From Candidatus Hinthialibacter antarcticus (lineage in GTDB: Bacteria > Hinthialibacterota > Hinthialibacteria > Hinthialibacterales > Hinthialibacteraceae): a stretch of 64,000 nucleotides of DNA. The notes beneath the pieces were generated by a model that worked only from the letters and a program-made list of their open reading frames with translations, did no database searches and was not told the DNA's origin. Position 1 is the stretch's first letter. Every line of letters begins with the position of its first letter. Where the stretch lies: NCBI GenBank assembly GCA_030765645.1, contig JAVCCE010000011.1, positions 1 through 64,000 of the forward strand, given 5' to 3'. Shown in pieces: positions 18,059 to 27,634 of the stretch. Made by a program: the position numbers and the translations under genes.

Positions 18059-18062
18059 TTAT
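18019..18062 (+). terminator. Strong GC-rich terminator hairpin, apparently orphan on the plus strand
   Basis: CGCCGCCGG (18019-18027) pairs with CCGGCGGCG (18046-18054), with an inner ATCGA/TCGAT stem, followed by TTTTTTATTT on the plus strand. No plus-strand gene ends here. It may also stop the minus-strand gene that ends at 18059, but the minus-side tail (CTTTCGATAATTT) is weak. Confidence 0.6.
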
Positions 18063-18997
18063 TTACTCATCGCTTTGATTAAGGCCGGGTCAATCACATA
18101 TTTTCCCGGTAGCGTATATTGCTTCTGGTTCGCTTCCCACCACTGGTTTAACAAATCCACTTTTTTAGCAATAGAATTTGAACCCCAATCCTGTTGCTTC
18201 TCTGCGGCGAATTCAGGCAAGGCAGAATCCGTCCATAACATCACGGCTTCGAACAAGTCGTAGTCGCCCTGATTGATTTTTTGAATGGCAAAAGGCAGCG
18301 CGGGAATCCCAAAGTCAAGCAAGCGTTGATAAGTCGTGCGATTGTAGGGACGCAGCCGTTCTTTCTCAGGCCCTTCCGGCATCTCTCTCCAGCGATTCAT
18401 GGCCTTTTTATATTCAACGAGATACTTGTTGATGTCTACATTTTCTTTATCTCGTTGCTCCTCCGGCAATTCATGATGTCTCTTCAACGCCTCATTCATT
18501 CTGGCAAATTCATCGGCGTATTCTTTTTTCCAATCGAAGGTAAAAGGCTTTTTGAATTTTTCCTCTTTATCCAGCGCAATCCATTGTCCATACAGTTCAT
18601 TAAAGCGGTCCTCAATTTCAAACCGTTCCGTCTCCCACCAATAAAGAAGATCATCGCTTCCAAGATAATGAATCGGCCCCTTGCTCACAAATTTCATATC
18701 CAGAATGTCTTCGATTCCCTGCATTATGCACAATCCACCGAGGTTGTTGTTCTTTTCAACTTTTCTCATTAAAACCGGAATCACTTTGATTCCCTTTTGA
18801 ATGATTTCTTGAAAGCTAGGCTGCTTGTAATAATCATAAGAATTCGATGAAAACTTAACGGATTCACATTCCTCCCCCCATTGAGCATAAAGAATATCCA
18901 CTTCATCCGCGAGAGATTTTTCTTCTTGAGAGAACACTGCTGTACAGAGAAAGAACGTAAATGCCAAAAGTGAAGAGAGTATCTGTATCGACCGCAT
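18059..18997 (-). CDS. Secreted protein of unknown function with internal duplication
   Basis: 312 residues with an N-terminal signal peptide (MRSIQILSSLLAFTFFLCTAVFSQ). The two ends of the mature chain resemble each other: PSFQEIIQKGIKVIPVLMRK and TTYQRLLDFGIPALPFAIQK, each followed by an acidic/Asn segment and a Trp-rich YWW or LNQWWE block. A charged, helical middle (KRHHELPEEQRDKEN) links them. This suggests HEAT-like or duplicated helical repeats. No family recognised. ATG 18997 has AGGTGA upstream; GTG 19006 is an alternative start. Confidence 0.65.
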   Translation of the reverse strand: MRSIQILSSLLAFTFFLCTAVFSQEEKSLADEVDILYAQWGEECESVKFSSNSYDYYKQPSFQEIIQKGIKVIPVLMRKVEKNNNLGGLCIMQGIEDILDMKFVSKGPIHYLGSDDLLYWWETERFEIEDRFNELYGQWIALDKEEKFKKPFTFDWKKEYADEFARMNEALKRHHELPEEQRDKENVDINKYLVEYKKAMNRWREMPEGPEKERLRPYNRTTYQRLLDFGIPALPFAIQKINQGDYDLFEAVMLWTDSALPEFAAEKQQDWGSNSIAKKVDLLNQWWEANQKQYTLPGKYVIDPALIKAMSK

Positions 18998-19092
18998 GAT
19001 GTTCACCTGCGCTTTTTTTGAAAATATATCACATTCTAAGTATAAATGTAAATATTTTTCCGTTTCATCCCTACCCTAAAATGAATATAAAC

Positions 19093-19120
19093 TTGACCTC
19101 CCACAAGTTGTTCTTATGAT
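19093..19120 (+). promoter_or_regulatory. Candidate sigma-70 promoter for recO operon
   Basis: TTGACC (19093-19098) and TATGAT (19115-19120) with a 16-base spacer, about 85 bases before the recO start codon. Confidence 0.5.
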
Positions 19121-19203
19121 AATTTGTAATCCGGGTTATCTTGAAACGGAAACACAATTCAATAAACGCCGCAGGGGCGTTTGGCATTTAGAAAGCATCG
19201 TTC

Positions 19204-19980
19204 ATGCCGTTAATTCATACTGAAGCGGTGGTGTTACGCAGACGGCGGATGCGCGACTCAGACGCGATCATCACCCTGTTCGCCAAAGAATGCGGAAAGA
19301 TCGCCGTCTCCGCTAAAAGCGTCATGAAAACCACCAGCCGCTCAGCAGGCGTCACCCAGTCGTTCAACCGCCTGCACGCCATCCTCTACGCCAAAAACCG
19401 CGATCAGGAAATCTGGACGCTGACTCAAGTCTCTCTTGTCGAATCGTACAACACGCTGCAAACCGATCTCAACAAAATGGCCTTCGCTTCCTGCCTGGCG
19501 GAATGGGTCGATTTTCTCAGCCACGACTTTGAATCGAATCTCGCAGTGTGGGACCTGGTCCTGCAAGCGTTCGCAAGATGGAACCAAAACGCGGCCAGCA
19601 AAGAAGACCTCATCTTTTATCAATGGCGCTTGTTGCGGTACGCCGGGCTGCACCCCAACCTGTCCGGCGCCGTCGAAGGCAAGACCCACATCTATAACGC
19701 CGCCGAGGGGCGCCTGACCGCGAGCGACTCCAAAATCGAAAACGGCGTCGTCATGCACGCAGGCTCAATTATGGCGCTAAACAACCTGGCGTCGTCGAAA
19801 GAACCGCCATCGCTGCGCCTCTCCCAACAACAACAAGTCGAAATCCAACGGTTAATACATTCCCATCTGGAATTTCATATCGGGCGCCGGTCGCGGTCAT
19901 CGCTGTTTCTTGATAGACTATTGCGCGAGGGCGCCGAAAAACCACAGCCAGCGCCCTCTATGGAGAAAGAAGCACTATGA
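19204..19980 (+). CDS. recO: DNA repair protein RecO
   Basis: 258 residues matching RecO: an N-terminal OB fold (EAVVLRRRRMRDSDAIITLF, then GKIAVSAKSVMK) and a helical C-terminal domain with YQWRLLRYAGLHPNL. RecO loads RecA on SSB-coated single-stranded DNA with RecR. The zinc-binding cysteine pairs that many RecO proteins carry after the LLRYAG segment are absent. It overlaps the following glycosyltransferase by 4 nt (ATGA). Confidence 0.9.
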   Translation: MPLIHTEAVVLRRRRMRDSDAIITLFAKECGKIAVSAKSVMKTTSRSAGVTQSFNRLHAILYAKNRDQEIWTLTQVSLVESYNTLQTDLNKMAFASCLAEWVDFLSHDFESNLAVWDLVLQAFARWNQNAASKEDLIFYQWRLLRYAGLHPNLSGAVEGKTHIYNAAEGRLTASDSKIENGVVMHAGSIMALNNLASSKEPPSLRLSQQQQVEIQRLIHSHLEFHIGRRSRSSLFLDRLLREGAEKPQPAPSMEKEAL

Positions 19981-21305
19981 AGCGCATCCTCGTACTCGGC
20001 ATCGGCCCCTTAGCGATCGAAAATTCGCAGACATTTCATTCCGGTGGAAACCGCGCCTGGCACCTGACCCAGCCGTTACTCGAAAAAGGCTTTGAAGTGG
20101 TCATGGTTTGTATGCGGGTGACCGACTCAGCCGGCGCCCCGCGCCCGGATGAAGAAATCATCACCCGCGACAACCTAACCTATTACAGTTGCCACGAAAC
20201 CAAATGTTTCGCCAATGACGATTACCTGCGCCAAATCATCGAAAAACACCAGCCCGACGCCATCATCGGCGCCTGCGACTACCCCGCCTCACGCGCCTGC
20301 GCCGTCGCCGGAAACCTTCCGGTTTGGGCCGACATCCACGGCTACCCGATGGGCGAAGCCCAAGCCAAGGCGTATCACTACAACGAACCGGGTTATATTC
20401 ATCATTTTTGGAACATCCACCGCCCCGCCCTGTTTCGCGGCGACCGTTTTTCGGTCACATCCGAGCGCCAACGAATGGCGTTGACTGGCGAACTGGGCGC
20501 GATGGGCCGTTTGAACCACAAAACTTTCGGAGAAGATTTAGCAACCACCATCCCCATCGCCTGGGACCCGAACACGCCCTACCAACATACGACGCGCAGT
20601 AAAGACGATCCCTTCACCGTCTTTTTCTGCGGAGGCTATAACCTATGGTGCGATGTTGAAACCCTCTACCGCACACTCGAAATTGCGATGCAGCAAGACC
20701 CCCGCATCCGCTTTCTAGGAACCGGAGGCCTGATTGAAGGGCACGATGAGAAGACCTATCCAAAATTTGAAGCAATGGTAAACGCGTCACAATTCAAAAA
20801 CCGCTTCGACTTACGCGGATGGGTTCCACGCGAGAAATTAGAAACCTGCTATCAACAGGCCAATCTTGGCATCAATTGTGATTTAATCTGCAACGAAAGT
20901 TTAATCGGCGCACGCAACCGCATCACCGAATGGATGGCGCGCGGCGTTCCTATACTGACATCCCTGATGACGGAAATCAGCCAGATTTTGTTTTATAAAG
21001 GGGCCGCGCTGACCGTGCCGCCGGTTAACCCTGCGCTGATGGCCAGTGAGATCATCCTTGCGGCCAATCACCCCGAAAAACTGGCGAACCTCTCTCAGCA
21101 AGCCCGCAAAATATTCGAAGAAAGCTATACCTATCCCCGCACGGTCGGCGCACTCATTGAGTGGTGTAAGAACCCCGTCCGCAGCGGCGACGGCGAAGAG
21201 CCGCCGGTGATTTTAGACTACCGCCGCGAGCAACAAATCCAGGCCGACGCCGCCCGTGATACCAGCTGGCGCAGCAAGATAAAACGTAAGTTGGGCATGG
21301 GATAA
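19977..21305 (+). CDS. GT-B-fold glycosyltransferase
   Basis: A 442-residue cytoplasmic glycosyltransferase of the GT1/GT4 type. The N-terminal Rossmann part starts MKRILVLGIGPLAIEN and has the acceptor-side loop TFHSGGNRAW; the C-terminal donor-binding part includes FFCGGYNLWCDVETLYRTLE, LRGWVPREKLETCYQQANLG and NRITEWMARGVPILTS. The sugar and acceptor are not identifiable. It is translationally coupled to recO, an unusual pairing. GGAGAAAG precedes the start. Confidence 0.82.
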   Translation: MKRILVLGIGPLAIENSQTFHSGGNRAWHLTQPLLEKGFEVVMVCMRVTDSAGAPRPDEEIITRDNLTYYSCHETKCFANDDYLRQIIEKHQPDAIIGACDYPASRACAVAGNLPVWADIHGYPMGEAQAKAYHYNEPGYIHHFWNIHRPALFRGDRFSVTSERQRMALTGELGAMGRLNHKTFGEDLATTIPIAWDPNTPYQHTTRSKDDPFTVFFCGGYNLWCDVETLYRTLEIAMQQDPRIRFLGTGGLIEGHDEKTYPKFEAMVNASQFKNRFDLRGWVPREKLETCYQQANLGINCDLICNESLIGARNRITEWMARGVPILTSLMTEISQILFYKGAALTVPPVNPALMASEIILAANHPEKLANLSQQARKIFEESYTYPRTVGALIEWCKNPVRSGDGEEPPVILDYRREQQIQADAARDTSWRSKIKRKLGMG

Positions 21306-21385
21306 TAGAGACTTGATACAACAGCCTTGACCGTCATGCGGGGCAACGCCATACTTTTCTGCGCTGCATAAAACACGTCAAATTC

Positions 21386-21458
<73 letters not shown>

Positions 21459-21592
21459 TAAACTTACGACACGCTTCAACCCTCTACACACTTAATTAGC
21501 ACGCAATTTCCGCCGCATTTCTTCTATTGAATAAAGTTGGTTAAAAACGCGCTGCAACATCGTTTAGCATACAGTATAATAAATCAAATAAG

Positions 21593-21622
21593 TTGACTTT
21601 TAACCAAGTTATCCGATACTAT
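21593..21622 (+). promoter_or_regulatory. Candidate promoter of the retropepsin pair
   Basis: TTGACT (21593-21598), an 18-base spacer and TACTAT (21617-21622). It lies ahead of the ATG at 21675, which argues against the in-frame earlier start at 21627. Confidence 0.5.
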
Positions 21623-21674
21623 GTAGTTGGGAGTACCTAGAATAGTTTTGTTTGTGTTGAAAAGAGTCACGGCT

Positions 21675-21926
21675 ATGGGTATTAAGTTAGAGAAGGAATT
21701 TGAGTTTTTTAAAGAAAATCAAAGGGTTTTAGTAGAAAAATACCCCAACAAAGTAATTGCTATCAAGAATTGTGTAGTAGTTGGTACATATGATAATGAA
21801 CTTGACGCAATCACTAACCTTGATGGTATAGAAGAAGAAGGGACTTATATTCTTCAAAAATGCGAACCCGGAACAAGCGCGTATACAGCCTCATATTTCT
21901 CGAACGTTAATCATAACTGGTTATGA
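21675..21926 (+). CDS. Small DUF5678-like protein
   Basis: 83 residues from ATG 21675 ([20 protein letters not shown]). The pattern 'helix, [25 protein letters not shown]..., then YILQKC' resembles DUF5678-type small proteins. It overlaps the next gene by 4 nt (ATGA). The pair is AT-richer than its surroundings and sits directly behind a tRNA gene. Function unknown; a partner, substrate or inhibitor of the downstream protease-like protein is plausible. Confidence 0.6.
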   Translation: MGIKLEKEFEFFKENQRVLVEKYPNKVIAIKNCVVVGTYDNELDAITNLDGIEEEGTYILQKCEPGTSAYTASYFSNVNHNWL

Positions 21927-22558
21927 GCCCGTTAAATACCAATGCTCGCGCCTTCACTTTAGAGATTCACGATCCCAGGGTTATAGTTACTGAAGTATTA
22001 ATTTCGAGAGCCTTCCCTAACGATAAGCCTCCTGCACCGGATCAAGTTCATTGTAAATACAACGCAATATGGGATACTGGAGCCACAAATACGGCTGTAA
22101 CTCAGCGTGTTGTAGATGAATGTGGATTAACAACAATTGGTATGTGCGACGTCGGGACAGCGGGTGGAGTTCAGTCTACAACCTCTCATTTGATCAGCAT
22201 GGCGTTACCGCACCGATTAGGGGTAAATGGCGTAAGAGTTAATCGTGTCGAATTAAAAGATGGTGTTGATGTCTTAATTGGGATGGACATCATTTCGCTG
22301 GGTGATTTTTCGATCACAAGGAGCCCATCAGGATTAATGCAGGTTTCATTTATGATGCCGCACGGTGATCCCATAGATTTTGTTCGCCAACTCGACTCTA
22401 TTAATCCGGGTCATGTATCCAGAGTTGAGAATGGAGATTTATTTGCAAAGGGGACTCCAGTGAACCTTGGTACCAGGGTGGGTAGAAATGATTTGTGCCC
22501 ATGCGGTAGCGGAAAGAAGTACAAAAAATGCTGTGGAACCAGAAGCCATAAAGGATAA
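21923..22558 (+). CDS. Retropepsin-like aspartyl protease fused to SEC-C zinc motif
   Basis: 211 residues. The N-terminal ~140 fit a retroviral-type aspartic protease fold: the catalytic DTGAT at residues 51-55, a following hydrophobic segment, and [17 protein letters not shown] corresponding to the second conserved hydrophobic-hydrophobic-Gly (psi) element. There is no signal peptide, so it is cytoplasmic. The C-terminus carries a SEC-C motif, [19 protein letters not shown] (Cys192, Cys194, Cys203, Cys204), a zinc-binding module that in SecA binds SecB and ribosomes. It is translationally coupled to the upstream small protein. Confidence 0.8.
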   Translation: MSPLNTNARAFTLEIHDPRVIVTEVLISRAFPNDKPPAPDQVHCKYNAIWDTGATNTAVTQRVVDECGLTTIGMCDVGTAGGVQSTTSHLISMALPHRLGVNGVRVNRVELKDGVDVLIGMDIISLGDFSITRSPSGLMQVSFMMPHGDPIDFVRQLDSINPGHVSRVENGDLFAKGTPVNLGTRVGRNDLCPCGSGKKYKKCCGTRSHKG

Positions 22559-22651
22559 TTTGAAAAGTGAAGTTAATTTCAATTTTCTATTGCAAACGAT
22601 TGCAATCCTGATTCGTAAGACTTGCGACCCTTGAATCCACGAGAAAAATAC

Positions 22652-23566
22652 ATGAATGCACCCGCCGCTTGCTCTCAGCGTATTTGTATCTACTTACTCA
22701 CGGTCATTTTCTGCGCTCAAGTCTGTATCGCAGAAGAAGCCGCTGCGAAGCCCTCTTTCTACGACGAAAGCGGCAACGCCCAAGAGCTCATCGACCAGGC
22801 CTGCGCCCGCGCCCAACGCGACGGCAAGCGCGTCTTGTTGCAATACGGCGGCAACTGGTGCACCTGGTGCGTCTACCTGCATCACTTGTATGAGTCAGAC
22901 CCTGAAATCAACAAAACGCTGCATTCGGAATACGAGATCGTGTATGTGGACGTGCGCTCCAATCGCGGCATCGAAAAGCAATTCGGCGCCGAGATTCAAG
23001 GCGTCCCCTTCTTAACCGTAATCGAACCGGACGGCAGCGTAGTGACGCATCAATCCACCGTCCCATTAGAAAAGGGGCGCGGTCACGATCCTAAATTAGT
23101 CCTGGCATTTCTCAATCAATGGAAACCCGCGCCGCGAGACGCAGTCGAAGAATATGAACGCGCACAGGAAACAGCGCATAAAGCCAACAACCCATTATGG
23201 ACATATTATGTTGACGCCCCTACGTTTGAGTCAAATCACCTTGATGACTTTGTCGCCGACAAGAGCGCGGTGGCAATTCTTGAAAAACATTTTGTGATTT
23301 TAAAAATTGACGAAATCAGAATGCAAAACGTAGATGCGCTGAAGCAAAAATTAAAAATCACATCCCAGCAGCGCCCTTGGAACCGCATTCAAAACGGTGA
23401 AACCATATTGATGTTTCAATTCTTACCGCATAACCGATACGAAAACGCCGTTCAACGCAATTGGAAATCGATCAATGCAGCGCTTCAAAAATACTCGCCG
23501 CAGATGAGTGAAGCCGAACTTGTTACTCTACGGGATGTCTTCTTCAAAAAATCAATCAAAGAATAA
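22652..23566 (+). CDS. Secreted thioredoxin-fold protein with CTWC active site
   Basis: About 304 residues with a signal sequence (CIYLLTVIFCAQVCIAEE). The first part of the mature protein is thioredoxin-like (thioredoxin_7/DUF255 type): RDGKRVLLQYGGNWCTWCVYLH with Cys70 and Cys73, and the cis-Pro loop IQGVPFLTVIEPDG. The remaining ~150 residues are uncharacterised. It probably acts in periplasmic thiol-disulfide exchange or as a folding helper. The upstream ribosome site is weak; ATG 22652 fits the signal peptide better than TTG 22622. Confidence 0.8.
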   Translation: MNAPAACSQRICIYLLTVIFCAQVCIAEEAAAKPSFYDESGNAQELIDQACARAQRDGKRVLLQYGGNWCTWCVYLHHLYESDPEINKTLHSEYEIVYVDVRSNRGIEKQFGAEIQGVPFLTVIEPDGSVVTHQSTVPLEKGRGHDPKLVLAFLNQWKPAPRDAVEEYERAQETAHKANNPLWTYYVDAPTFESNHLDDFVADKSAVAILEKHFVILKIDEIRMQNVDALKQKLKITSQQRPWNRIQNGETILMFQFLPHNRYENAVQRNWKSINAALQKYSPQMSEAELVTLRDVFFKKSIKE

Positions 23567-23572
23567 ATCATC

Positions 23573-23609
23573 AGCGGTGACAGAGAATTTCTCTCGCCGC
23601 TTTCTTTTT
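23573..23609 (+). terminator. Intrinsic terminator
   Basis: AGCGG...AGAGAA pairs with TTCTCT...CCGCT, followed by TTCTTTTT, seven bases after the stop of the thioredoxin-like gene. Confidence 0.75.
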
Positions 23610-23737
23610 CATCCCTGCCGCACCCGAACGAAAAACACTCGCTATATTGCATTAATTTTCTTTTCCGGTTTACAAACATCTCTTTATCAGGCATATTTTC
23701 ATATTGTCTATACATTTTTTTTCTAAAGGGAGAAACA

Positions 23738-26257
23738 ATGAAACTCAAATATGGAATTTTATTCGCTATTGTAGCACTCGTTTCATACACATCATTCGCT
23801 CAAGTTGGCATCTTCGATACCAGCGAAGATATCGGCGATGCTGATGCTGTGCTTGGGCTGGCTGAGTTTGATAATGGCGTCTATTCGCTTGACGCCCTAA
23901 CCAGCGAAATGAATGAAATTGCCCCCGATAATTTTCACTTTGCCTATAGTGAACTCTCTGGCAGTTTTTCCATTCAAGCCGACCCCGACGTCATTGGCGG
24001 TAGAGGCGGCGTCATGGTCCGTAACGGAAATGGCGACAGCGATGCGCACGCATCACTCTTGATGACCAACGATTTTAATATTTGGCCTCATATCCGCACG
24101 ATTGACGGCGGCGGTTCGACATTTGACGGCGACCTTGAAGACGATACCACAGTGACAGTCCGTCTACTTCGAGCGGGCGACAGTGTTCACTTTTACCGGG
24201 TGAACTCTGACGGCAGCGAAGAGTTAATTCAAAGCGAAGTCATCCAGTTCACTAAAGACTCTGTGCTGGCTGGTTTAGCGGTTAGCGACAATGGCGCGCT
24301 CGCAGATTTCTCGAATGTTTCAATTGATGAACTGCCGTTAGACGTACACCGCACATTTCCGACATCTGATTACGCACCTGGCATGAGCATGACCGGCGTT
24401 TCGGTCAAAGCCAGTGTCCGCGCCGGTTCAACAGCGGACGGAACGGTCCAGGAAATCGCTCCCGTCGGTTCCATTGTAAGCAATGTTCAAGCCTCCGCCG
24501 GTGAAGTCGCGACTGAAGATAATGTAATGACATGGACATTATCCGGCCTGTCAGGCGACGCGACTCTTACCTATGACATCGTATTTCCAAACCGCTCCGT
24601 TGTGGCGTTTCCTGGAACCTTTATTGGTACGGGCATCCCCGTTGATAGTTTCATCGGCGGCGTATCGGTATTGCCGGCAGGCACACCGCAGTTTGGCGGC
24701 GTAACAGATCCAATCGACGTCAATCCATTTTTCACAACCGTCTTACAACTTGAAGATGGTACGCCAGGAACTTTATCAGGCGGTGAATTAGGGGAAGCCG
24801 ATCCTGGTGGATTTGGCTTAGGCGTAGACCCGCGCACATCTGGTATTACCGTAATTGACACTGACGGCACCGTCAATCATGTCGTTTCGCTGCCAATTAA
24901 TATTCAACAAGCAGGAACGTATTATTTATTTGGACTCGTTCGCGGCGAAGACGGTAACAGCGATTCGTGGCACTTTGAAATGGATGCGCTTCCAAGCGGC
25001 GCCGACGACAGCCGATGGAACATAACAAACAGCAAAACCTGGGGCGCCGACTGGGTTGAGCAAGAAGACCCCAACAATGATCCTCGCCCGTTCGAACTCA
25101 CGGCTGGAATGCATACCATTTATCTGGCGAACCGGGAAGACGGCGCCAGCATTGACTGGTTAACAGTCACGACGAATCCGAATATTGATATCGCGAATTT
25201 CGACGCCTTTACCCGCATCTCTCAAATTTCCGGCAGAAGTATCGCCGATGGATTTCTCGCGCGTGGCGAAAACGAAACCACTGTCGAAATTTCAATCATA
25301 TACCGCGACTTCACATCTTCAGTTGTGATTACAGAAACGCCTCCCACTGGATTCACAGCGTCTAACATAAATGCCAACGGCGGCGCAGCAACTTTAAATG
25401 CAGATGGAAGCATCTCTTGGGATATTTCAGGAGTGACATCACAAGAATTAACTTTGTCTTACACTCTCACGGCTCCTTCCAATGAAGGAAACACATTCAA
25501 GACCGCAATCATCACGGGCACACTAAACATTGAAGGCGAAGAACCCATCGAACTGAGCGGAAACGATTCAATCGTACTAGAAGGCAACGCGGTTGCTTCA
25601 TCGGGTAAGACGGTCTATCACATGATTAACGTCGAGGCCGAAGAATTAGCCGACCTGATCATGGATTCACACTTAAGAAACCAATTTGGCTTAGAGATAA
25701 TTCAAATTGATGACGGCGACACGCCCGGGTTTGAACGTCCAGCAGATTTATCCGGCGTCGACATGGCCATCGTGAGCGGCTCAGTCGGATCAGGAAACAT
25801 TGGCGGGATGAACTACCATGTTAATGCGCCGGAACCTCTCATAACGTACGAGAGTTTCTTGTATGACGATTTTTCATTCTCCCCCGTCTTTGATTTTACG
25901 ACGAGTACAGATTTAGAAATCATCGACAATGGCCACCCCATCACAGAGGGGCTTGATTTAGGTCTCTTAACAGTATTTCGCGAAGAAGGCGGCATCGCCT
26001 GGTCGAACCCGCCTGAAGGCGTTCGCATTCTCGCCACTCCTCCGGGCGAACCCAATAACGCTGCGGTATGGGTCATTGAGGCGGGCAGCACGGTAGACGG
26101 CAACACCATCCCGGGAATTCGCTTGGGACTGTGGAGCGGTACGTTTACAAATATGAGCAACCAGGGCATCGACTTGATGAACCGCATCATTGCGTATTCG
26201 TTGGGTGAAGACGCCCCTGAACCGCCCACTGCGATCAATGACTATATGCTCTATTGA
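23738..26257 (+). CDS. Large secreted multidomain protein with C-terminal AINDYMLY tail
   Basis: 839 residues with a signal peptide (MKLKYGILFAIVALVSYTSFAQ). Regions: an N-terminal concanavalin/DUF1349-like segment ending in VLAGLAVSDNGALADFSNVS; DUF11-like beta repeats at ~200-290 and ~510-610 (VITETPPTGFTASNINANGG); a carbohydrate-binding-like beta sandwich at ~340-485 (AGTYYLFGLVRGEDGNSDSW); and a ThuA/glutamine-amidotransferase-like or Rossmann-like segment at ~625-820. It ends in the shared tail AINDYMLY. The duplicated repeat also occurs in the protein at 62757-64000. AAGGGAG precedes the start. Likely a cell-surface or released glycan-interacting protein. Confidence 0.8.
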   Translation: MKLKYGILFAIVALVSYTSFAQVGIFDTSEDIGDADAVLGLAEFDNGVYSLDALTSEMNEIAPDNFHFAYSELSGSFSIQADPDVIGGRGGVMVRNGNGDSDAHASLLMTNDFNIWPHIRTIDGGGSTFDGDLEDDTTVTVRLLRAGDSVHFYRVNSDGSEELIQSEVIQFTKDSVLAGLAVSDNGALADFSNVSIDELPLDVHRTFPTSDYAPGMSMTGVSVKASVRAGSTADGTVQEIAPVGSIVSNVQASAGEVATEDNVMTWTLSGLSGDATLTYDIVFPNRSVVAFPGTFIGTGIPVDSFIGGVSVLPAGTPQFGGVTDPIDVNPFFTTVLQLEDGTPGTLSGGELGEADPGGFGLGVDPRTSGITVIDTDGTVNHVVSLPINIQQAGTYYLFGLVRGEDGNSDSWHFEMDALPSGADDSRWNITNSKTWGADWVEQEDPNNDPRPFELTAGMHTIYLANREDGASIDWLTVTTNPNIDIANFDAFTRISQISGRSIADGFLARGENETTVEISIIYRDFTSSVVITETPPTGFTASNINANGGAATLNADGSISWDISGVTSQELTLSYTLTAPSNEGNTFKTAIITGTLNIEGEEPIELSGNDSIVLEGNAVASSGKTVYHMINVEAEELADLIMDSHLRNQFGLEIIQIDDGDTPGFERPADLSGVDMAIVSGSVGSGNIGGMNYHVNAPEPLITYESFLYDDFSFSPVFDFTTSTDLEIIDNGHPITEGLDLGLLTVFREEGGIAWSNPPEGVRILATPPGEPNNAAVWVIEAGSTVDGNTIPGIRLGLWSGTFTNMSNQGIDLMNRIIAYSLGEDAPEPPTAINDYMLY

Positions 26258-26284
26258 TGCTTACATAATTCGTAGCCTGTATAC

Positions 26285-26316
26285 AAACGGGGCCGCATAA
26301 CGCGGCCCCGTTTGTT
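26285..26316. terminator. Bidirectional terminator between convergent genes
   Basis: AAACGGGGCCGC and GCGGCCCCGTTT form a perfect 12-bp stem with a short loop. The A and T flanks serve both the plus-strand gene ending at 26257 and the minus-strand gene ending at 26346. Confidence 0.9.
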
Positions 26317-26345
26317 ATCTCACATTTTCAAGACACTATCAAAAC

Positions 26346-27623
26346 TTAGTGTAAATCCCAGTTATCGACGACGGAGCCTACTTTTTGCCGAAGTACAATA
26401 CTTCGATTTCCTTCATCATCACGCTCGATCCATACAACTGAGATTTGCCCAAAACCACTTGCCATCGGCTGAACGCCAATCGTCGGCGTACGGGCGTCAT
26501 CAAAGTCGCCGCTCAGGTATATACGTTCAGAAACTTCAAATGTATTCGGATCAACAACGGCAAACACCACCTGAAAGATGCCGCCGAGGTCTTCCTGCCA
26601 AACCGCGTACAACTGATCGCCTGCATTGACGACGCTCAGTTGCGACGCGCTCAGCGAACCGTCGTCAATCATTGCAGCGTCTGACCATGCGCCTGATGTT
26701 GAACGCTTCATCAAATACACATGACTCAGGCCGTCTACCCGCTGAGAAAACGCCAGGAAAATTTCGCCCTGTTCATTGGCAATGATACGCGGCGGGTCAA
26801 AAAATGTGGACGCGTCTTCGGTGATGGCTTCGACTTCTCCCAGCGACCCATCGGCATTCACCATACGGCCCTGCAAGCGAAGATAACTCTGAAAATTATC
26901 TTGAACGCCCCATACAACATAGGCGCCGTCAAGCATCCCCGCAACATCAGGCATCCAATGTGAAGTCAAATCGCCTCCCAAGTCTTCACCCGTAATACGG
27001 AAAGGCTCGATTCCCCCAACGTCGCTGAATTCTCCGTTGCTGTTTGAACGGACATAGATATTCGAATTGTTGCCATCTAACGAAAAATCATACCACGCAG
27101 CATAGGTTATTGCGTTTGGAGAAATCGAAATCGTCGGCGTATATCCATTGTCACCGGAATGCCCTGCACTGGTATTGCTGATGCGTACATCCGAATCGGA
27201 AAATGATCCATCCAAAGGCATCCGGTCAAGATAAATTTCGATGTTGTCTATGAAGTTTCCCGCTGCGGTTGCATTTCGGTAGTCCTGCCAAATCACTGTA
27301 ACATCGCCGCCTGGAGCCACAACCATGAAAGGATGTTTTCCACCGAATGTCTCGTTATCAACGCGAACTGGCGTCTCAATTTGTTCTTGCAAAAATGAGA
27401 CATACATAATTTGGTCGCCGGGCATATCACCATCAGGAAGCGAGTATGTAAGATGCACTCGTCCCTGTTGATCAACGCCCAATGCGCCGCGTGGATTACG
27501 TGCAAATTCCAACGCTTTTGTGGATTCAACCAGAGTAAGAGGCGTATCAAACTCAACCGCCGTCACAGTCAAACTAAAAAGCGATATCGTAGAAAATGCG
27601 ATTAGGCTGCTTATATATTTCAT
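26346..27623 (-). CDS. Secreted seven-repeat beta-propeller-like protein under B12 riboswitch control
   Basis: 425 residues with a signal peptide (MKYISSLIAFSTISLFSLTVTA). The mature chain contains seven regularly spaced strands of the 'xVxW/xLxF' type: GRVHLTYS, GDVTVIWQDYR, NAITYAAWYDF, GAYVVWGVQD, GEIFLAFSQR, DQLYAVWQED, QISVVWIERD. This is the pattern of a seven-bladed sialidase-like/BNR propeller. It ends in SVVDNWDLH, the shared C-terminal tail. It starts 11 nt after the DUF4430-like gene and so belongs to the same cobalamin-riboswitch operon. BtuG, the Bacteroides surface B12 binder, is also a seven-bladed propeller, so a corrinoid-binding role is a reasonable inference, not shown. Confidence 0.78.
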   Translation of the reverse strand: MKYISSLIAFSTISLFSLTVTAVEFDTPLTLVESTKALEFARNPRGALGVDQQGRVHLTYSLPDGDMPGDQIMYVSFLQEQIETPVRVDNETFGGKHPFMVVAPGGDVTVIWQDYRNATAAGNFIDNIEIYLDRMPLDGSFSDSDVRISNTSAGHSGDNGYTPTISISPNAITYAAWYDFSLDGNNSNIYVRSNSNGEFSDVGGIEPFRITGEDLGGDLTSHWMPDVAGMLDGAYVVWGVQDNFQSYLRLQGRMVNADGSLGEVEAITEDASTFFDPPRIIANEQGEIFLAFSQRVDGLSHVYLMKRSTSGAWSDAAMIDDGSLSASQLSVVNAGDQLYAVWQEDLGGIFQVVFAVVDPNTFEVSERIYLSGDFDDARTPTIGVQPMASGFGQISVVWIERDDEGNRSIVLRQKVGSVVDNWDLH

Positions 27624-27634
27624 CGAATTCGTTC

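Noticed and set aside
17940-18263. 107-codon plus-strand frame
   Set aside because: Runs across a strong terminator hairpin and into the antisense of the 18059-18997 gene.
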